Assembly (NCBI RefSeq): GCF_037042905.1
Contig: NC_087254.1
Location: 19,989,103-20,053,102, forward strand
Source: Lytechinus pictus
Lineage: Eukaryota; Echinodermata; Echinoidea; Temnopleuroida; Toxopneustidae
Length of the DNA stretch: 64,000 nt
Direction: 5' to 3'
Position numbers and translations under genes: made by a program. Below, piece after piece: positions 12,095 to 24,689 of this stretch. The notes beneath the pieces were generated by a model. That model did no database searches, was not told the origin of the DNA, and saw only the letters and a program-made list of their open reading frames with translations. Numbering within the stretch: position 1 is the stretch's first letter; every line of letters starts with the position of its first letter.

Positions 12095-12189
12095 TGTGTG
12101 CTGTGCGTAAACTGCGCCTGTGATAGAACCATGGAGCTATCGTGTTAATAGCTCCATAGAACAACTCACATTTAGAGAGTGCAAACATG
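12095..12189 (+). other. Candidate 5' noncoding exon of gene B
   Basis: The segment ends GCAAACATG|GTAAGTAAC, a strong donor. The next good acceptor before gene B is CCATTTTTCAG at 14244. Splicing them gives a 5' UTR whose ATG (12187-12189) opens a 16-residue upstream ORF, which ends at TAA overlapping the gene B start. The 5' boundary is uncertain. It contains a hairpin at 12128-12160 (ATGGAGCTAT/ATAGCTCCAT). Confidence 0.5.
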
Positions 12190-12529
12190 GTAAGTAACAT
12201 ATTTCATTTGAAGCTGTTTATGTATTGCCCCGTGTATTGCGAATCATGCGAATGCTGAGTGAAGAGTATATTGGATTATATCGAGGAGATATCACCTCCT
12301 TGCATTATTATGAAAGCTCACGGTCTCATCCCGATGGAGATATTCACTATTATACTATAGTTACATTCCCTGTTCAGGCCTCTATATGTACCATGAAGAT
12401 TTCTATGTACAGTGTGACATATGAATGAACCAGACGTCGAGACTTGGCTTATGACCCAGCCTATTTAGCTGCCATGTTTGGCATTGAGTAGCCCTGGCCT
12501 CTCAGTTCTCACCTAGTCTACAAATGTAG

Positions 12530-12680
12530 ACCCACATCTGCAGTGTGTGTGTATCACAGCTGATTCAACGAGTCTGCATAGCAGACTAGGTCTACTGAGG
12601 CTGCAAATGGCTCGCTTCGCTCGCCCTTTCAGGCAGATCCCACCTCACGAGCCATTCAGAATCTGCATAGCAGACTATAG
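12530..12680. repeat. Repeat with two copies of a TCTGCATAGCAGACTA motif
   Basis: The motif occurs at about 12573 and 12661, with GCTCGCTTCGCTCGCC between them. The region lies in the presumed first intron of gene B. Confidence 0.45.
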
Positions 12681-13197
12681 TTCTCACCATGGACATACAT
12701 GTACAATCCGTGATCTCAATGTATAAGCGGTGATATATCCCTGTTCATAATATTGATAACCCGAATGGCAATAACCATGTTATAGGTATCATTGCCCCAG
12801 GATCATTGCATTGCCATCGGGATTGTCATGCAGGCTTCAGAACAGTTATACTAGAATGGGTATTGTGAATCATGATACGATAGCCTAGGCAGGGGCGTCC
12901 ATCCATGTTTCGGATGGGGGGGGGGGGGGGGGTGGCATAAGTGCAAAAAGTAAATAAATACTGTACTGTGAGTGCATGTTTGATCGGGAGACTGGGTAAA
13001 AAAGCAAATTTCCGGGCAAATTTCACATTAACATTTTTAGTTTGCCTGTATTAGACCTACATGTTGCGGGGGCGGGAGGGGTTACAATACAGGGATTCAA
13101 AGATTTAATAACCACCCCTATCTTGCATAAACCCAAGCAGTTTCTCTCCCAATAGGAAAAACCAGTAAGTCCATTTATATTTTTTTACTGGTTTTCT

Positions 13198-13455
13198 GCA
13201 GTGGCGCAATAAGCAAAAAATTTTGAGGGGCTAGATATTGACGTATCGCATAATTTGAAGAAAAGATGCGAGCGAGCGAAGCGATCAAGCAAAAAATTGT
13301 AATACAAAAAAAATCAATTTTGTAAGGACATATTGTTCAGAAATTATATCATATTTCACCCTTCTCACTTTCCTTATCTCTTTTTTACCTGGTCGTGAAA
13401 AATTGTGGGGAGGGGGGGGGGGGCGGGAAAAAGCCCCCAAGTCTTTACGCCATTG
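13198..13455. mobile_element. G-rich MITE-like element ending in TTACGCCA
   Basis: It starts GCAGTGGCGCAATAAGC and ends GTCTTTACGCCATTGG. Inside are GCGAGCGAGCGAAGCGATC and a 14-G tract. It resembles the element at 48551-48790. Confidence 0.5.
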
Positions 13456-14291
13456 GTTTCCAGTAGATTTTTTTGTTTTACTATTTTCCAGTAGATTTTG
13501 AATGGGCCAGTTGATTTTTAAATGGATCAGTAAAAGTCAACTGGAGATAGTTCGAGCAGAGAAGTAATATTTCCTTTTTTTGGATTGATATTAAGAACAA
13601 CTTTGTCCAAAGTTTGATAATTGATTTCAAGAAAGATGCTATGAGGAAGAAACGAGGAAGACAGATTTGAATATAATATATGAATTATCGTCCTGGACTG
13701 TCCTTTTTTCAGTTGGGCAGAAATGAATTGAAAATATCCGTTGTATGCCATATTTCATCACTGAAAGCAAGGGAAATATAGAGAAAATGAAGTAATGGAT
13801 TTACAAAAAAAATTCGAATCGTGAAATTCAAGAAATGTAGCAATGTTGTAATAACCACTATGTCATTGTGTAATCTTTCCGCTGAATGGCAGAACTCATT
13901 GCTGCCTTATCGTTCAGTAGTGGAGTTATTGTCGTACACTAGCTAACGATAATTGCTTTGTGCGATGAATATTTTGTTTCATATATAAGTCAAATTTACT
14001 TAAACAATTTCGACAATTTTTTTTCTTCAATGAACTGAGTAGAATACATTCATTTAAGTACTTTGGGAGAGAGATGAGTTATTGTTCCCATTGTTATATC
14101 GTGAAGCAAATATTCGAAAGAAAAAAATGTTACAGTGCTATTAGTGGATGGGATATTTTACAAACATGGAATGTTTAGTAGTTTCGAATCTTGTTTTATA
14201 TTTGTTATTGAGATATTTGCTATAATTTAAACTCCATTTTTCAGATCAATATTAAATCTCGAAGCCAAGACACAACTCGGCCATCTTCGTA

Positions 14292-15722
14292 ATGGGATTA
14301 GGTGAAAGAAGAGGAGGTCGTCGAGCAGGAGGTCATCGACGACGCGCACATCATCGTCATAACCACCACCGCAATCGTCACCGTCATCATCATCATGGTG
14401 GTCGTGGGTTTCACGGTGCTCGTCCCGTTCTTAGGTTTGGTTGGAGTCGGAGAGGAGCTGGAGGAGGAGGAGGAGTTGGCGGCGGGTCGGTCGTTCCTAT
14501 CTCAGGGGGGCATTATGCCCTACTTATCATGCTCATCATGGCTGCTGCCTTTGGATTTATCGTAGGCATGACTTTAGCCAACATTGGAGGGTGGGTGTCG
14601 ACCACCCTTGGGATAGTAGGCATGTTCATTCTCTTCGCTAGTTTCATCTTCATCACCATACTAGTTGTGATCCGATGTAACATGATGAAATTACCCCCAG
14701 CACCAGCTGAAGGAGAGGTTGAGGCAGGAAACGCCAACATCACAGTGTCCACTGTGACTATAGATGGAAGCACTACAGCTTCACAGATAGGTGAAACAAC
14801 ATCATATACCTCCCAGGTTAGCGCGTTCCAGCCTGGAGGAGTTGCCATGGGAATGCAACCAGGTTACGCAGGAGGACTAGTCCAGCCTCCACCCCCAACA
14901 CAGAGGTGAGTATATCGTTCGTTCCTTGCCATTTCAGAGTGTAATATGTTACAATGAAAATAACACCCTTCCAGACTTTGTTATAATTATTAGCATGGAC
15001 ACTGGTTGATGCAATACTTTGAGATAATATAGCAGGAACCTAATATCAGATTGTCATCTTTGGGCCACATGACCATCTCCGCTCCTACTAACCAAACAGA
15101 CGTCATGCTTGATTCTAGATTTTCTAAGCTGCATCGGACAACTTTGATTGGCTTATTTGGGAATTCCTTTATGGGGTTGCTAGGTACAGTTGTTATAGAA
15201 GGAATTATTCAAACTGTATGTGATGGATGGTTGCTTCTATAGGTATCATCGAAAAAAAAACCCCACCAAGTGGTACATGCATTAGCTTTCTGTTGTAAAC
15301 TACAACAAATGACACTTTGATTACTTTTTATAAAAACTGAACTGAATCAGTATACAGAAAACAGTAATACATCGATGAGCTTAGAGAAAAGCTTGTCCAT
15401 TTTAACTACGTTTCACAGCCCTCTTTTTGACTAAACATATTCTATGTCATTAAATATTTCTTTTTATATATACAGTTTCACCGTAGCACCATATCCACCT
15501 GCTCAAATTGGAGGTGCCCCATACCCACCCGTTCACCCCGCACCAGCACCCATCGTGCCTCCGCCACTACAGCCGGTAGTTCCACCACCAGGAACCTATA
15601 ACTACCCCGTACAATCATTACCTGGTGGTAATGTGGGCGTGGCCATTCCTAATAACCCTGATGGAAATAACGACGTGCCTCCGCCATCCTATAATGACGT
15701 CATAAGTGGGAATGTCAGATGA
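14292..15722 (+). CDS. Cluster gene B: Arg/His-rich two-TM protein with PPxY tail
   Basis: Exons 14292-14905 and 15476-15722 give 286 residues; the junction CAGAG|GTGAGT...ACAG|T is phase 2 (Ser205). Residues 1-45 are Arg/His/Gly-rich and include GGRRAGG (8-14) and a histidine run (32-35). Residues 74-96 and 105-127 are two membrane helices joined by the family signature NIGGW...TLGIVG (97-110). An NITVSTVTIDG stretch and TTSYTSQ...QPGGVAMG (169-187) follow. Exon 2 encodes a Pro-rich tail (PYPP repeats) ending VPPPSYNDVISGNVR, so a PPxY WW-domain ligand sits about ten residues from the C-terminus. The very basic N-terminus predicts that both ends are cytosolic. The ATG overlaps the stop of an upstream ORF (TAATG). 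An AATAAA lies at about 15952. I recognise no named family; a role in recruiting NEDD4-type ligases is inferred from the motif only. Confidence 0.82.
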
Positions 15723-16375
15723 GGCAAAATGGACCTGATAGTGCATTAACCCATTTTTTATTGATGCCAACGATTTTTCCTCTTCAGGCGATCAATTTTT
15801 TAAACACTTTTTATGATCCCAGGAAAGATGTTTTCTTCCTTTTCCATTGATGCCTTTATTGTTTGTGGCTGAAGTTTGATACTCTGCAACTGAAACCTTA
15901 CTTTTAATGGTATTTTGTTTTCAAACAATTTTTTTATAACGTCCATTATGTAATAAACATATTCTATTTTGTTATTTATTCCATTTGAATGTTAGTACGT
16001 ACATTTAAAATTGTAAATATTATCAATTCATTAGCTTTGCATGTAACAATTTACTTTTCTTGAATGTTTAGGCCTACTCTGTAGGTCGTCTATTGAATCA
16101 CATCTCCAAATAATGGCTGAAAATAGCCCATTTCTTCTAGAGAAAACAGTGACATTTCAAATCCTCAGAGAATTATTGCAGGGCAGAGAACTGTAATGTT
16201 CAATATTAACAAAAATCACTTAGCAATACAAATTCATCGTCTGCTTCTCAACTCAATTTAGCAACTCTGACAAGCGAACTTTAGAGATGCCGACTATCTG
16301 CTCTACCATTAAAACAATTTTAGTGGAGGTGGCCCCAGCCCCCAGACATTATGCATGCACGTCACTATTTTTATG
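15723..16375. other. 3' UTR and flank of gene B
   Basis: AT-rich. AATAAA at about 15952 is the likely polyadenylation signal. No other gene seen. Confidence 0.45.
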
Positions 16376-16778
16376 CACTGCAAAAACTCTGGTGTTGATT
16401 TAACACAAGCCCGGAATCTATAAATATGTCCACACCAGAGAAGTGTTAAAGAACACCGGTGTTGGTATTAGTCTAACACCAGATAGGTGTGTGTGTGTAT
16501 TTGAGTTTTGTCAGACGTGTATCAATCAGATATGATTATTTACGTCTGGGACCGACCTTTAACGTCACCATCCGAAAGACGTGACCAGGGCTCGAACCTC
16601 TGCATCAATTTGTAACTTCCCCACAGCTTGGATTACAGGCGCACGCCACAACGCCACAACACCAGATATTAAAACAGCATCGGTTTGATTCCAAACTGGT
16701 GTTGTTTCGATACTTCTTTGGTGTGGACATATATAGATTCCGAGCTGGTGTTAAATCAACACCGGAGTTTTTGCAGTG
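16376..16778. mobile_element. MITE family 4: long inverted-repeat element
   Basis: The left end CACTGCAAAAACTCTGGTGT is mirrored by the right end ACACCGGAGTTTTTGCAGTG. Further inverted motifs (TTGATTTAACAC, ATAGATTCCG, GTGTGGACATAT) line both arms. The centre has a non-palindromic stretch. Non-coding. Confidence 0.8.
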
Positions 16779-17680
16779 TAGTGTTGCCGAATTTGCGTTC
16801 CAGTGCCGACAACCTGAAGAAATAATCTTTCGTGAAGAGGTGTTAAAATTTCTATCATCTTAAAAGGTTTAGTGTTTATTTGACCGTCTGATTATTTGCC
16901 ATTACGCGATTACTAATCTTTAGAGGAGACTTTCACGATATATGTTCTTATAAACTCAGAGGATCCGTGTGGCTATGTCATGTCTGTCCTTTGCAATGCA
17001 CACAGGCTTATTATTTTTTGTACATACATGTACTAAAAATCTAAAGATTTTCATTTATCTATTCATCTATTTATCTTACAATTAAATTTGTTTTTTTACT
17101 ATGTTATATCGGCAATATTTTGATAAAATTATCCACACATTATTTAAATATTGATATATTGCTCATTTTATTAGCTCAATATGAGGTATTAATTTTCATT
17201 ATTTTGTATCCCTATTAAATTCACTTCATTATTCTTATATTGATCGATCATTTAAATGTTTATTTGGAAAAAAAAACAATTTCTTTATTGCTTGATTTAA
17301 ATATCGATACATATTTATTGCTGTGAAAAAGGGGCTTTCATTTTTTATTTTTGATATTTTCCCAATTTACGTGCCAATCAAATTATTTGTATACAAGACT
17401 AAATAAGGTCAAACAAAGTCCTAAATAAGGTCAAACAAAGTCCATTAACAATGTTTACTAATTATCATCACGTGGAGTGGTGAGAATTTATAAATGAAGG
17501 GGGGGGGGGGCTTTATTGAATCTTATGAGTGTAACAAAGAGAGTATCGAAGCGTTCTATCGTGGTCACTTTGTTAAATCGTTAGTTCTTCTTGAGTAAAT
17601 GTTACACAAAGAAAGAATCCATGGCATCAAGATGAATGTAGATGGGAGAAGGGTCCACTCCATCGTGTGAACACTTTCAG

Positions 17681-17837
17681 GGGAGCGTTTCATGAAAGGA
17701 CTTGTCGGACGATTTATCCAACAAGTCCTGTTTTATCCGACAGTTACCATAGTAACATTGCTTTTAAGCCAATCAAAATCGAGATAAGTTGTCAGATCTG
17801 ACAACTTGTCGGACAAAATTGTTGATGAAACGCTCCC
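17681..17837. mobile_element. MITE family 5: short hairpin element
   Basis: GGGAGCGTTTCAT at the left and ATGAAACGCTCCC at the right are perfect complements. Further in, ACTTGTCGGAC pairs approximately with GTCGGACAAAA and its neighbours. About 157 bp, non-coding. Confidence 0.82.
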
Positions 17838-18588
17838 GGGATAGACTCCTTGAATAAGTGACACAAATGGAGTGAGTGTTGCAAGAAATCTGCAATTGAT
17901 TGCAAGTCAGTTTTAGGTATCCAAATCAATCGAAAGTCTTGCGATTTAATTGCAGATTAGCAATTGATCGCTGGTCTGCTCCTTGATTTGATTTAATTAA
18001 ACTTGTCATATCACTTGTAAATTTGCAACTGATTGCAAATATTTTCTTGCGACACCCCCTTAGACTGTACATGTATGTCAGCATGTCACTTTATGCAACA
18101 TTCTTCATCCAACCCAGAACGATTTATTACATTAAACAAATGAAATTGAAATGCATGTATACGTATGTTTTTTCAATCAATAACATTGTTTTGATATAAA
18201 TATATATTGAAATATCTTTCACGATCGTTTTTCAATAAATGCGCCTTGAATTTTATGAGAAATGAATATATTGCTTCTTACCCTGGTGAATTAAAATTGA
18301 AGAGAAAACGTAGTAGATGGTGAATGTGGTGGCGATGGGGGAATGATCATCACGTTATTTTCATTCAGTGCCTCTTGGCTGCCTCTACATTCTTTCTCTT
18401 ATTTATTTTATCTCCCCCTTTCTTAAAGGCAATCTTGCCCTCCACTGGCAATAGAAAGCCACTCTGATGAATGAAGTTAGTAAATGAGAATAATATGTCA
18501 TTGTTCTATGTGATGATAGAGTTATTCGCTATTTCTGAAAGTACATGGGAGCTATGTGACTCCGGCTTCTTTAGCATCATGTAGAGCA

Positions 18589-18756
18589 TACACTGTAAAA
18601 AAATGAAGTGCTAATTTAGCACTAACAGTGCTTGGTATAGTGACTGCACTACGCGTGCTGATTTTCAAGTTCAAATTTAAACGAGAAAATCAGCACTCGT
18701 AGTGCAGTCACTATACAAGCACTGTAGGTGCTGAATTAGCACTTCATTTTTAGAGT
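18589..18756. mobile_element. MITE family 3, copy 1: near-perfect palindrome
   Basis: CACTGTAAAAAAATGAAGTG at the left is complemented at the right by CACTTCATTTTTAGAG. Both arms carry GCACTACG(C/A)GTGCTGATTTTC-type sequence, so the element can fold into one long hairpin. A second copy, interrupted by an insertion, lies at 37910-38293. Confidence 0.88.
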
Positions 18757-18872
18757 AAATAAAATCAATAAAAACGTCTATATATATAAACAAAAATCAG
18801 AGACAAATCCATTTGTGAGTGGACGGCAGAATAGCCCACGTCCCCGGTCTATTCGCCCTGTGGCGCTGACCC

Positions 18873-19472
18873 TTAAAGGGATAGTCCGGGCTGAAAATAT
18901 TTATATCTAAATGAATAGAGTAAAATTCACAAAGCAAAATGCTGAAAATTTAATCAAAATCGGATAACAAATAACAAAGTTATTGAATTTTAAAATTTAT
19001 AAATATTTTGTGAAAACAGTTATATGCACATCATCATGAATATTCATTAGGTGGGCTGATGATGTCATATCTCCACTTTCCTTTTTTATGTTATTATAAA
19101 TGTTTCATTTTTCATACATGTGTAAATGATGTGTCTCCATTATGATGAAATAAGTTGCGGCAATAAATAACTAATATACTCAAAAAGTTGTCAATCCAAT
19201 TGTTTTAGTTCTTGGCAGAATTTTTTAAAATAAACCTTATTTCGTATAACAAAATACAAAAGAACAAGTGGGGATATGACATCATCAGCTCACCTAATGA
19301 ATATTCATAAAGACATGCCTAGAACTGTTTCACCGGAATAATGCAAATCTTTACAATTCAATAACTTTGTTATATGTTATCCGACTTTGATCAAATTTTC
19401 AGCATTTTGCTCTGTGAAATTTACTCTATTTATTTAGATATAAATATTTCCAGCCTGGACCATCCCTTTAAT
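18873..19472. mobile_element. MITE family 2, copy 1
   Basis: The left end TTAAAGGGATAGTCCGGGCT is mirrored by AGCCTGGACCATCCCTTTAA. Arms share ATATTTATATCTAAAT and AAAATGCTGAAAATTT(A/G)ATCAAA. The middle contains AACAGTTATATGCACATCAT and TTCATTAGGTGGGCTGATGA. The second copy is at 60150-60762. Non-coding, about 600 bp. Confidence 0.88.
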
Positions 19473-20880
19473 AGTCACTCAATCTGTTCATGATAAATAT
19501 GCATGCGAAATACAACACATAATTATATAAAAAATGATTTTATCAAGGAAGTACAGTATATCTAGGTGGTCCACATTCATATTGTATAGTGACTATGGTC
19601 CTGATCATGGTGATGTATCGGTTATTAATAATCATGATAATAGTGGTGCCTCCTCCATGTCCTCCTTCAGAAACAAAAAACACGACCAGCTCTCCAACGC
19701 TTTATATGCTGTATGTTATACCGAAGATAGAGAATTTCACTCGAGAAAAAATATCCATGAAAAGTAGAATACTAGTTTGTTTAAATGTGCAAACATCGGA
19801 AAAGAGACATAGATATTGAACATTATTTCAGCTTCATTCAATCAATATGTCGAAGGACGAAAAACTGTTGCCAAACTGGCGAGTCGGAAAGACGTACTTC
19901 ATTTATTAATCATACAACATATCAATCAGAAAAAACACCGATAGGGATCATATGATTAATTGAACATATCAAATCTTTCTTGCTTTCAATACACTCTAAA
20001 AATATTTGGTAAAAATGCTCCATGAGTGTTATTATGTGTCTATCCAATATTGGGCATTTCTTTTGGGATTTTTTATTTATCCAGTGTGATGAAATTTTTG
20101 CCCATTCTAAAGTATTTGCTGCTAATTTTTGTTAACCTTACTGGAAAATATGCTTTCTGCATTGGGTAAAATCATGGACCTACTACATGTACTAGGTCCA
20201 TGGCAAAATACCGTCAAAATTGGTTGAACACATAATTACCTCGTGCTGGTTAAAATTTTACCGAATATCATTTTACAGAGTAAGTGATAAACAGTAAACA
20301 TCAGCAATTTCTACTGTTTACGATGCTTTCTACTTTTTTTTCGGAGGGGGGGGGGGGGCAGCAGCTAGAACACCAAACAGAACATAAATTCAAATTCCAG
20401 TTGGACATTCCTACTGGCATGAATGAATCTAGTTGGTTATCAAAAGTGATGTCTTGTAACTTAATTAAACCGAGTTTTATCTTTATTCACAAGGGTTGGT
20501 TTAAAATCAAACCGTCCAGACCCATGCAGTTTTCTGCTACACACACACTTCAACTTCAGCTTACGCTCTCAATGTTGGCGGGTCATAGGCCCCTTTTCAC
20601 TGTATTCTCAGGCAAACATCAAATCACTCAAACTCACATTTTATCTTTGTATTACATCTAACTTGGTGACATTGTTGATCACCCCTTTAATAATACTACA
20701 CTAAATGCAAGCATGTATATTGGTCATGTACATAGTGACTGCATCATGCTTACGTAACTGTGCATACATAGAGTTTGCAGAGGAAGAAATACATTAGAAC
20801 GCATAGAATCTGGTGAAATAATATGTTCGCTGTATAAAGTCTGTGGCTAATGAAATCGTTACTTCAGTTACTTTTAAACA
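19473..20880. other. Intergenic, no gene supported
   Basis: Several open frames of 60-125 codons occur but none has protein-like character or splice context. A 13-G tract lies at about 20346-20358. Confidence 0.4.
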
Positions 20881-20884
20881 GTTT

Positions 20885-21001
20885 CAGGGAAGAATAAACC
20901 AATTTATCGTGACTTGAGAATGACTGTGATAAGTTTAAAGAGGTGCGATGCGAACAACTATTGGATATAGGTAGGATCACCTTTCAAGGACTTGCTCATT
21001 G
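20885..21001 (+). other. Candidate 5' noncoding exon of gene C
   Basis: It ends GCTCATTG|GTAAGTATAT, a strong donor, and an acceptor CGACATCTCAG lies at 21371-21381, 52 bp before the gene C start. The same arrangement precedes B, D, E and F. The 5' boundary is not determined. Confidence 0.4.
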
Positions 21002-21433
21002 GTAAGTATATCCATGAATTTCTTGAAAACTTAGTAGTATTCTGTGATTATAGACCTGCAATACTCTTAACTCTAGTATCAAGCTTATACTAACTCGAGT
21101 TTGATACCCATAAATCTATTCCTCCCATACCCCAAAGATATACTCAAATATTTAATGTAAATAATCTGAAAAATTATACTTCATTGCAATACTTAGCTGA
21201 GTGAATAATGCGACTTCAATACCCGTATTGCTTTATCCCTACCCTACTATACACAATTGTGTACTGAGTCATTCGCATTGTTTTAATGCCTATACTGTAT
21301 TAATACATTCCACTATATTCATTTTACAAAATCATTAAAACATAGTAACTGATTATCACCACTCCATTCTCGACATCTCAGAATCCTTTGACATCGATCA
21401 TCAGCCAAACAACCGCTAAGAACCGCTAAAGAC

Positions 21434-22602
21434 ATGGGCGTAGGTCATCGAAGAGGAGGACGTCGAGCCGGAGGTCATCATCGACGTGCAAACCGTCGTC
21501 AGAACCGTAATCGAAACCGTCATCATCGTCGTCGTCATCATGGAGGTGTTGCCATCTTTACTCTTCGACGAGGAAATCAAACTAGTACTACAGTGATGAC
21601 TACCGGAACGGGCGGGGCAGGTGGAAATGCCCAGTCAAAGCCCCTTATTGGAATATTATCATTCATATCCGTAGTCGGCATCGCAGTTGGGATGATGATG
21701 TCGAACCTTGGCGGATGGACTGATTCTGCTCTCGGCATCGCTGGTATCGTTATTTTCAGTCTAAGCGTCCCGCTCCTTATAATCACCTCCATTATACGAA
21801 TCAACATGAGGAACAAATTAATCGCCTCTCAGTCAGAAGCAAATTTAGAGGCCGGGGCAGCAACCCCCAATATGACAGTATCCACTCTGTCTTTGGAAGG
21901 AGGAATTAGTAGCACTGTTTCACACGTTGGTGAGGGGTCATCTCATATTATTCAAACTGGTGCGGTGCAACCTGGGAGTGTTGCCATGGGAACAGCTACC
22001 GGGAATCATGGAAACCTTTCCTATCACCCTCAACCTTATCCACAACCTGTACAAAAGTAAGTCCTTTCTCATCTCCAACGTTTCGATTCAGTTCAGTTAA
22101 AAAAAAATACAATATAGATGCACAAGACAGTGAATATTCACAGATATAACAAACCAGGGAATACACTAAAAATATAAACACTTAATCAATGTAGCTCTTA
22201 GCAAAAAAAAGAGACAATGCATAACAGAAATGTAATTCATATTGATAGGAATATGTCATCCTAACTGTACATCACATCAACATACACCAGTAATTGGAGG
22301 GGGGGGGGACTAAAGATAAATATATAAGCACAAGAAAGTGCTTTTGTTAAGTGCTCTTGTATATTCTGTAATAATGTTAACTCATTTAATCGGAAGATAG
22401 GATTCCAGCAGTTTTTCATAGTTTTTAGGAGGTTAGGAGTTGATCACTGGCAATGCACTGGATAAAATACTCGATTGTTTATAAACTATTCTGATTATTT
22501 GGCATGCATCATAAACTGCGTTGATTACTTTCAGTCATGAACCATATGTTTTTTGTAGAAAATTTTATCATGATAGACAGGAAGAGAGAGGGAAAGAGAG
22601 AG

Positions 22603-22635
<33 letters not shown>

Positions 22636-23155
22636 AAGAGGGGGGGGGGAGGGGGAGAGGGGGATGTAAGGCAGATTAAATAAAGACCATGAAAACAATG
22701 AAAAAAAATTACATGGCAAGAAAGATATTGATGAGTCCAATTTGATCACAAACCTATTTACCTTAAATGTTTTGCATTAAAATAAATTAGAATTCATCTT
22801 GTATAGGCGCCCCCACTTATTCGAGGCCAAGAAAAAATGATGTTAAATTTTCTTCTTTTTCAGCTACCCGAGTGCAACTTCTCCTTATCCACCAAACACC
22901 AGCGGTGCTACCCAGAGCCACCCCAATACCAACACCTCATCGGTACCCATGCATTACCACCAACCAGGAACTCCCACCACCCTTCTCCAACCGTCAGCAC
23001 CTCCAGTAAACTACACGACGCTCTACCCCCCTGAACCGCCATCTCAGGTGGGCGTGGTCGAACCAAGCTCAGAGGTAGAGAGCATACCCCCGCCTCCGTC
23101 ATATGATGACGTCATCACCGGTAATGTTAGCTATGATGAAGTTAAAGAACTTTGA
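21434..23155 (+). CDS. Cluster gene C: Arg/His-rich two-TM protein with PPxY tail
   Basis: Exons 21434-22056 and 22864-23155 give 304 residues; the donor is CAAAA|GTAAGT, the acceptor TTTTTCAG|C, and phase 2 creates Asn208. It is the closest paralog of gene B: the start MGVGHRRGGRRAGGH parallels MGLGERRGGRRAGGH. A basic region of about 45 residues is followed by a Thr/Gly-rich linker. Helices lie at 69-91 and 99-122, with NLGGWTDSALGIAG (91-104) between. NMTVSTLSLEG and QPGSVAMG follow, as in B. The exon 2 tail is Pro-rich and ends PPPPSYDDVITGNVSYDEVKEL (PPxY at 285-288). N-terminal and tail segments differ far more from B than the helix signature does. A cytosolic tail binding WW domains is inferred from the motif. 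Confidence 0.82.
22592..22662. repeat. (GA)n and G-rich simple repeat
   Basis: A GA dinucleotide run with GATA interruptions and a G-tract, inside the intron of gene C. Confidence 0.85.
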
Positions 23156-23499
23156 TAGACGCCAATGATTTCAGATATTAGACTGTATTCAATTAGGAGC
23201 CATATTAATAATTGTTTACCTAATTTGGTTAATTTTATTTGCTTATAAAATCATTAATAATAATTTGTTATGGTATTTATTATTGCCGGTACCAGGAATG
23301 CGGATGCATCTATTGACTATTGAGGTATAAAATCGTTTTCATGGTTTTGTTGTGAAATGATTCCAAGATTTGTATCCAATTACTCAAATTTGTACAATCA
23401 TTTCCCCCCAAATATACATTTCTTTATTTCCATCTTAATTGCAGATACACCACACTTTACTACAATTCAACTACACTGTTTGTCAAATCACAATACTTT

Positions 23500-23568
23500 G
23501 ACGATTATCATTATTATCATTATTTTATTTTCATTATTATTATTATTATTATCATCATTATTTAAGTT
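23500..23568. repeat. (ATT)n/(ATC)n microsatellite
   Basis: Trinucleotide repeat in the 3' flank of gene C. Confidence 0.8.
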
Positions 23569-23984
23569 TAAGTAAGATTTAAGGTAATTCATTTCATTTA
23601 CAAAAAATATCTTTCTGCGTACCTTTTTATGCACGATTTAAAAATAAAAAAATATTTGTATTTATAAAATTCGTTGTTAAGTTATTTTTTCTACAGTTCA
23701 ATATAATCCATATTTTATTACTTGTTGGATGGAGACTTTGTTCACCATTGAATACTGTTGAACATTTAGAGTGAGTTTGAATATATTTTAGATCAATAAA
23801 TCAAATCAAATGGATGGCCGTCGATTCCAACTAATCTAAGACAAAAGGCTGTTTATCATGAAGTAAAGTGAGATGAATATGAATAGCCATGTCAGAAAAT
23901 ATTCAATTTTATCATGTGATGTTTACATTAATCATCGATGGGGATAAAGTTCTGTAATAACAGTTGACTACTAGGGTGATGATT

Positions 23985-24185
23985 ATTTCATTTCATTTCA
24001 TTTCGTTTATTTCCATTTTCAACAATTACAGTTTATTTTGTACGTTTTAACATATAAATAACAAAACATATTTCAAGTATTCCTGTACAAAAATTATATT
24101 CAAGATTATTACATATCAGGTTGGAAATGGAGGAGGCTGCTAAAAAGCGGAGCTTGTAGAGTGCAGCCTCCTAATAAATATTCTT
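23985..24185 (-). mobile_element. LINE 3' UTR fragment, minus strand
   Basis: On the minus strand this is a hairpin, GGAGGCTGC/GCAGCCTCC (24132-24171), with the loop core ACAAGCTCCGCTTTT, then AT-rich sequence ending GGAAATAAACGAAATG with ATG-A repeats. It is the same design as 10931-11158 and 11585-11764. Confidence 0.7.
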
Positions 24186-24689
24186 GTAGTTGCATAGCAT
24201 ATAAAAATCAAAATAACAGCTTGAGCATGAACCAGTTAAATTAAAAGGAAGTAGGGGAAATTAAAATAGAAAAGGAAATAAGAAAAAGAGAGATTAAAGG
24301 TCTCCAGAAATGAGAGAAGTACAATTTCAGCAACCCCATTGGACTACATAAACATGCAGAAAATGAATTGTTCTCTCGTTTTGCTGAATATGCGCATAAA
24401 AATATGTCCTGTATAACATTATTTCACAGAAAAGTTGCATTCTTCGCTAATACCGAAAATCGATCATTTATTTGAAAGGGAGAAGCAACAATACATTATA
24501 GTGGATACTTGAATAACCCGACACAACGATGTGGCAGTAATAATTATGAAGCACTTCGTTCACGTCGTTTGTCTTAATAACAATGTTACCCTTATGAAAA
24601 TTGATTGAATTATTGGTATAGGCCAATAATTATGTGTTGACTCCTCCTGACATGGATGTTGGTGTCGGACAAGACGGAGGCTACCAAGA

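Noticed and set aside
14302-14565. Alternative-frame ORF in gene B exon 1 with a hydrophobic segment
   Set aside because: It overlaps the Arg/His-rich coding region in another frame; the apparent helix comes from CAT/CGT-rich codons read out of frame, and no related gene conserves it.
14292-22056. Similarity to the sea urchin Sp185/333 (Trf) immune proteins because of Gly/His/Arg-rich segments
   Set aside because: Those are secreted, lack helix pairs and PPxY, and have a different exon arrangement; composition alone is not homology.
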